From positions 1-5,588 of the forward strand of contig JAGGWE010000179.1 of the NCBI GenBank assembly GCA_021157665.1: a DNA stretch of 5,588 nt, read 5' to 3'. A program made the translations under genes and the position numbers. Positions 5,279 to 5,588 of this stretch are shown here, one piece after another; the first letter of the stretch is position 1; every line of letters begins with the position of its first letter. This DNA comes from Sulfurimonas sp. (GTDB lineage: Bacteria > Campylobacterota > Campylobacteria > Campylobacterales > Sulfurimonadaceae). The notes beneath the pieces were generated by a model. The model was not told the origin of the DNA, did no database searches, and saw only the letters and a list, made by a program, of their open reading frames with translations.

Positions 5279-5301
5279 AAAGCCCTTATTATAGGGCTTT
5301 T
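5279..5301. terminator. Bidirectional intrinsic terminator
   Basis: AAAGCCCT (5279-5286) and AGGGCTTT (5293-5300) form a perfect 8-base stem with a 6-base loop. It is followed by TTTT on the plus strand and, on the minus strand, by TTTAAAGCTTTTTT. It is well placed to stop the transcript of the minus-strand pseudouridine synthase gene and any read-through from the left. Its right arm recurs as ATAGGGCTTTT at 5397-5407. Confidence 0.7.
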
Positions 5302-5361
5302 GAGACTTTATTAAGATATACAACATTTACTTATATTTCTACTTTATTAGCTGAGTATAAG

Positions 5362-5370
5362 TTATTCACA
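5362..5370 (+). promoter_or_regulatory. DnaA box 3
   Basis: A third exact TTATTCACA in the same orientation as box 1, about 180 bases to its right-hand end from box 2 and on the far side of the terminator hairpin. Confidence 0.5.
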
Positions 5371-5419
5371 TATAAAAATATATAGAACTCCTAAAAATAG
5401 GGCTTTTACATATTTACAA

Positions 5420-5435
5420 TGTTTCATGTGAAACA
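5420..5435. promoter_or_regulatory. parS-like ParB/Spo0J binding site
   Basis: TGTTTCATGTGAAACA matches the widely conserved parS consensus TGTTNCACGTGAAACA at 15 of 16 positions, the only change being C to T at position 8. It is an almost perfect palindrome lying 13 bases beyond the stop of the minus-strand gene, outside any coding sequence. parS sites bind ParB for chromosome segregation and cluster near replication origins. Confidence 0.65.
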
Positions 5436-5448
5436 AATATATAAAATA

Positions 5449-5588
5449 TTATTTCAACCTAGACCCTAAACTTTTATCAACCACATCTAAAAAATCTACT
5501 TTACTAAGAAAATGATAATCTTTACCATACAATGAAAATTCCAACTCATTAGCATGAAGTAAAAGTCTATTTGCACGACTCAATTGTA
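5449..5588 (-). CDS. C-terminal end of a probable RluA-family pseudouridine synthase
   Basis: Only the last 45 codons plus the stop (5449-5451) are inside the window; the gene continues past the right edge. The peptide SRANRLLLHANELEF followed by SLYGKDYHF resembles the end of the catalytic domain of RluA-type synthases, where R-L-LHA-x-x-L-x-F is a conserved strand after the active site. The tail LDVVDKSLGSRLK is not diagnostic. These enzymes convert uridine to pseudouridine in rRNA or tRNA; which position cannot be told. The open frame, A+T-rich codon use like the neighbours and a well-placed terminator at 5279-5301 support a real gene. The family call rests on a short segment and could be wrong. 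Confidence 0.6.
   Translation of the reverse strand, partial: QLSRANRLLLHANELEFSLYGKDYHFLSKVDFLDVVDKSLGSRLK

Larger units (their letters stand above)
5095..5435. other. Candidate replication-origin-type region (A+T-rich, DnaA boxes, parS-like site)
   Basis: Within the gene-free stretch 4976-5448, bases 5101-5280 contain only 27 G or C by hand count (85% A+T). Three exact TTATTCACA sites, a 16-base A+T-only direct repeat on each side of the first two, and a near-consensus parS occur together. TTATTCACN is the form described for DnaA boxes of Helicobacter and relatives. A DnaA-binding cluster is well supported by the sequence; calling it oriC is inference because dnaA is not in the window and both flanking genes read towards the region. 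It could instead be one part of a bipartite origin or a DnaA-titrating site. Confidence 0.45.

Noticed and set aside
4976..5448. A further protein gene, tRNA or CRISPR array in the large gap
   Set aside because: Only very short frames are present on both strands (for example 6 codons from 5032), no cloverleaf was seen, and the repeats are too few and A+T-only.

Overview
The window looks like chromosomal DNA from a Campylobacterota (epsilonproteobacterial) organism, most likely Sulfurimonas-like. This rests on the very A+T-rich sequence, the ksgA-rnj gene pair (the order also found in Helicobacter), promoters with a clear TATAAT -10 box but no convincing -35 box, a Sec-exported multi-haem cytochrome c, and DnaA-box matches of the TTATTCACA form favoured in this group. 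The genus is inferred; there is no 16S rRNA or other decisive marker.

Layout. Bases 1-343 (minus) hold the first 114 codons of ribonuclease J, preceded on the same strand by the 16S rRNA dimethyltransferase gene ksgA/rsmA (362-1135, minus); only 18 bases separate them, so they probably form one RNA-processing/ribosome-maturation operon. A 117-base divergent promoter region leads to hisF (1253-2011, plus), directly abutted by a short purine-nucleoside-phosphorylase-like gene (2012-2551). Next is a tandemly duplicated di-haem cytochrome c (correct start 2605, not 2557), then rlmN (3496-4563), a 33-codon membrane microprotein gene overlapping the rlmN stop by one base (4563-4664), and a 78-residue protein of unknown function (4739-4975). 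At the right edge, on the minus strand, is the C-terminal end of what looks like an RluA-family pseudouridine synthase (5449-5588). Four of the genes (rnj, ksgA, rlmN, pseudouridine synthase) thus concern RNA processing or rRNA modification.

The most interesting part is the 473-base gap between the two convergent genes at 4976-5448. It is about 85% A+T at 5101-5280 (hand count) and contains three exact TTATTCACA DnaA-box matches, two of them as a close inverted pair. These two are flanked on either side by an identical 16-base A+T-only repeat. A 16-base element 15/16 identical to the bacterial parS consensus lies further right, and several hairpins or terminators are also present. Together these suggest a replication-origin-type or DnaA/ParB-binding region. 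dnaA itself is not in the window, and the flanking genes converge on the region, which is unusual for an origin, so the assignment is a hypothesis.

No tRNA, rRNA, CRISPR array, insertion sequence or phage gene was seen.
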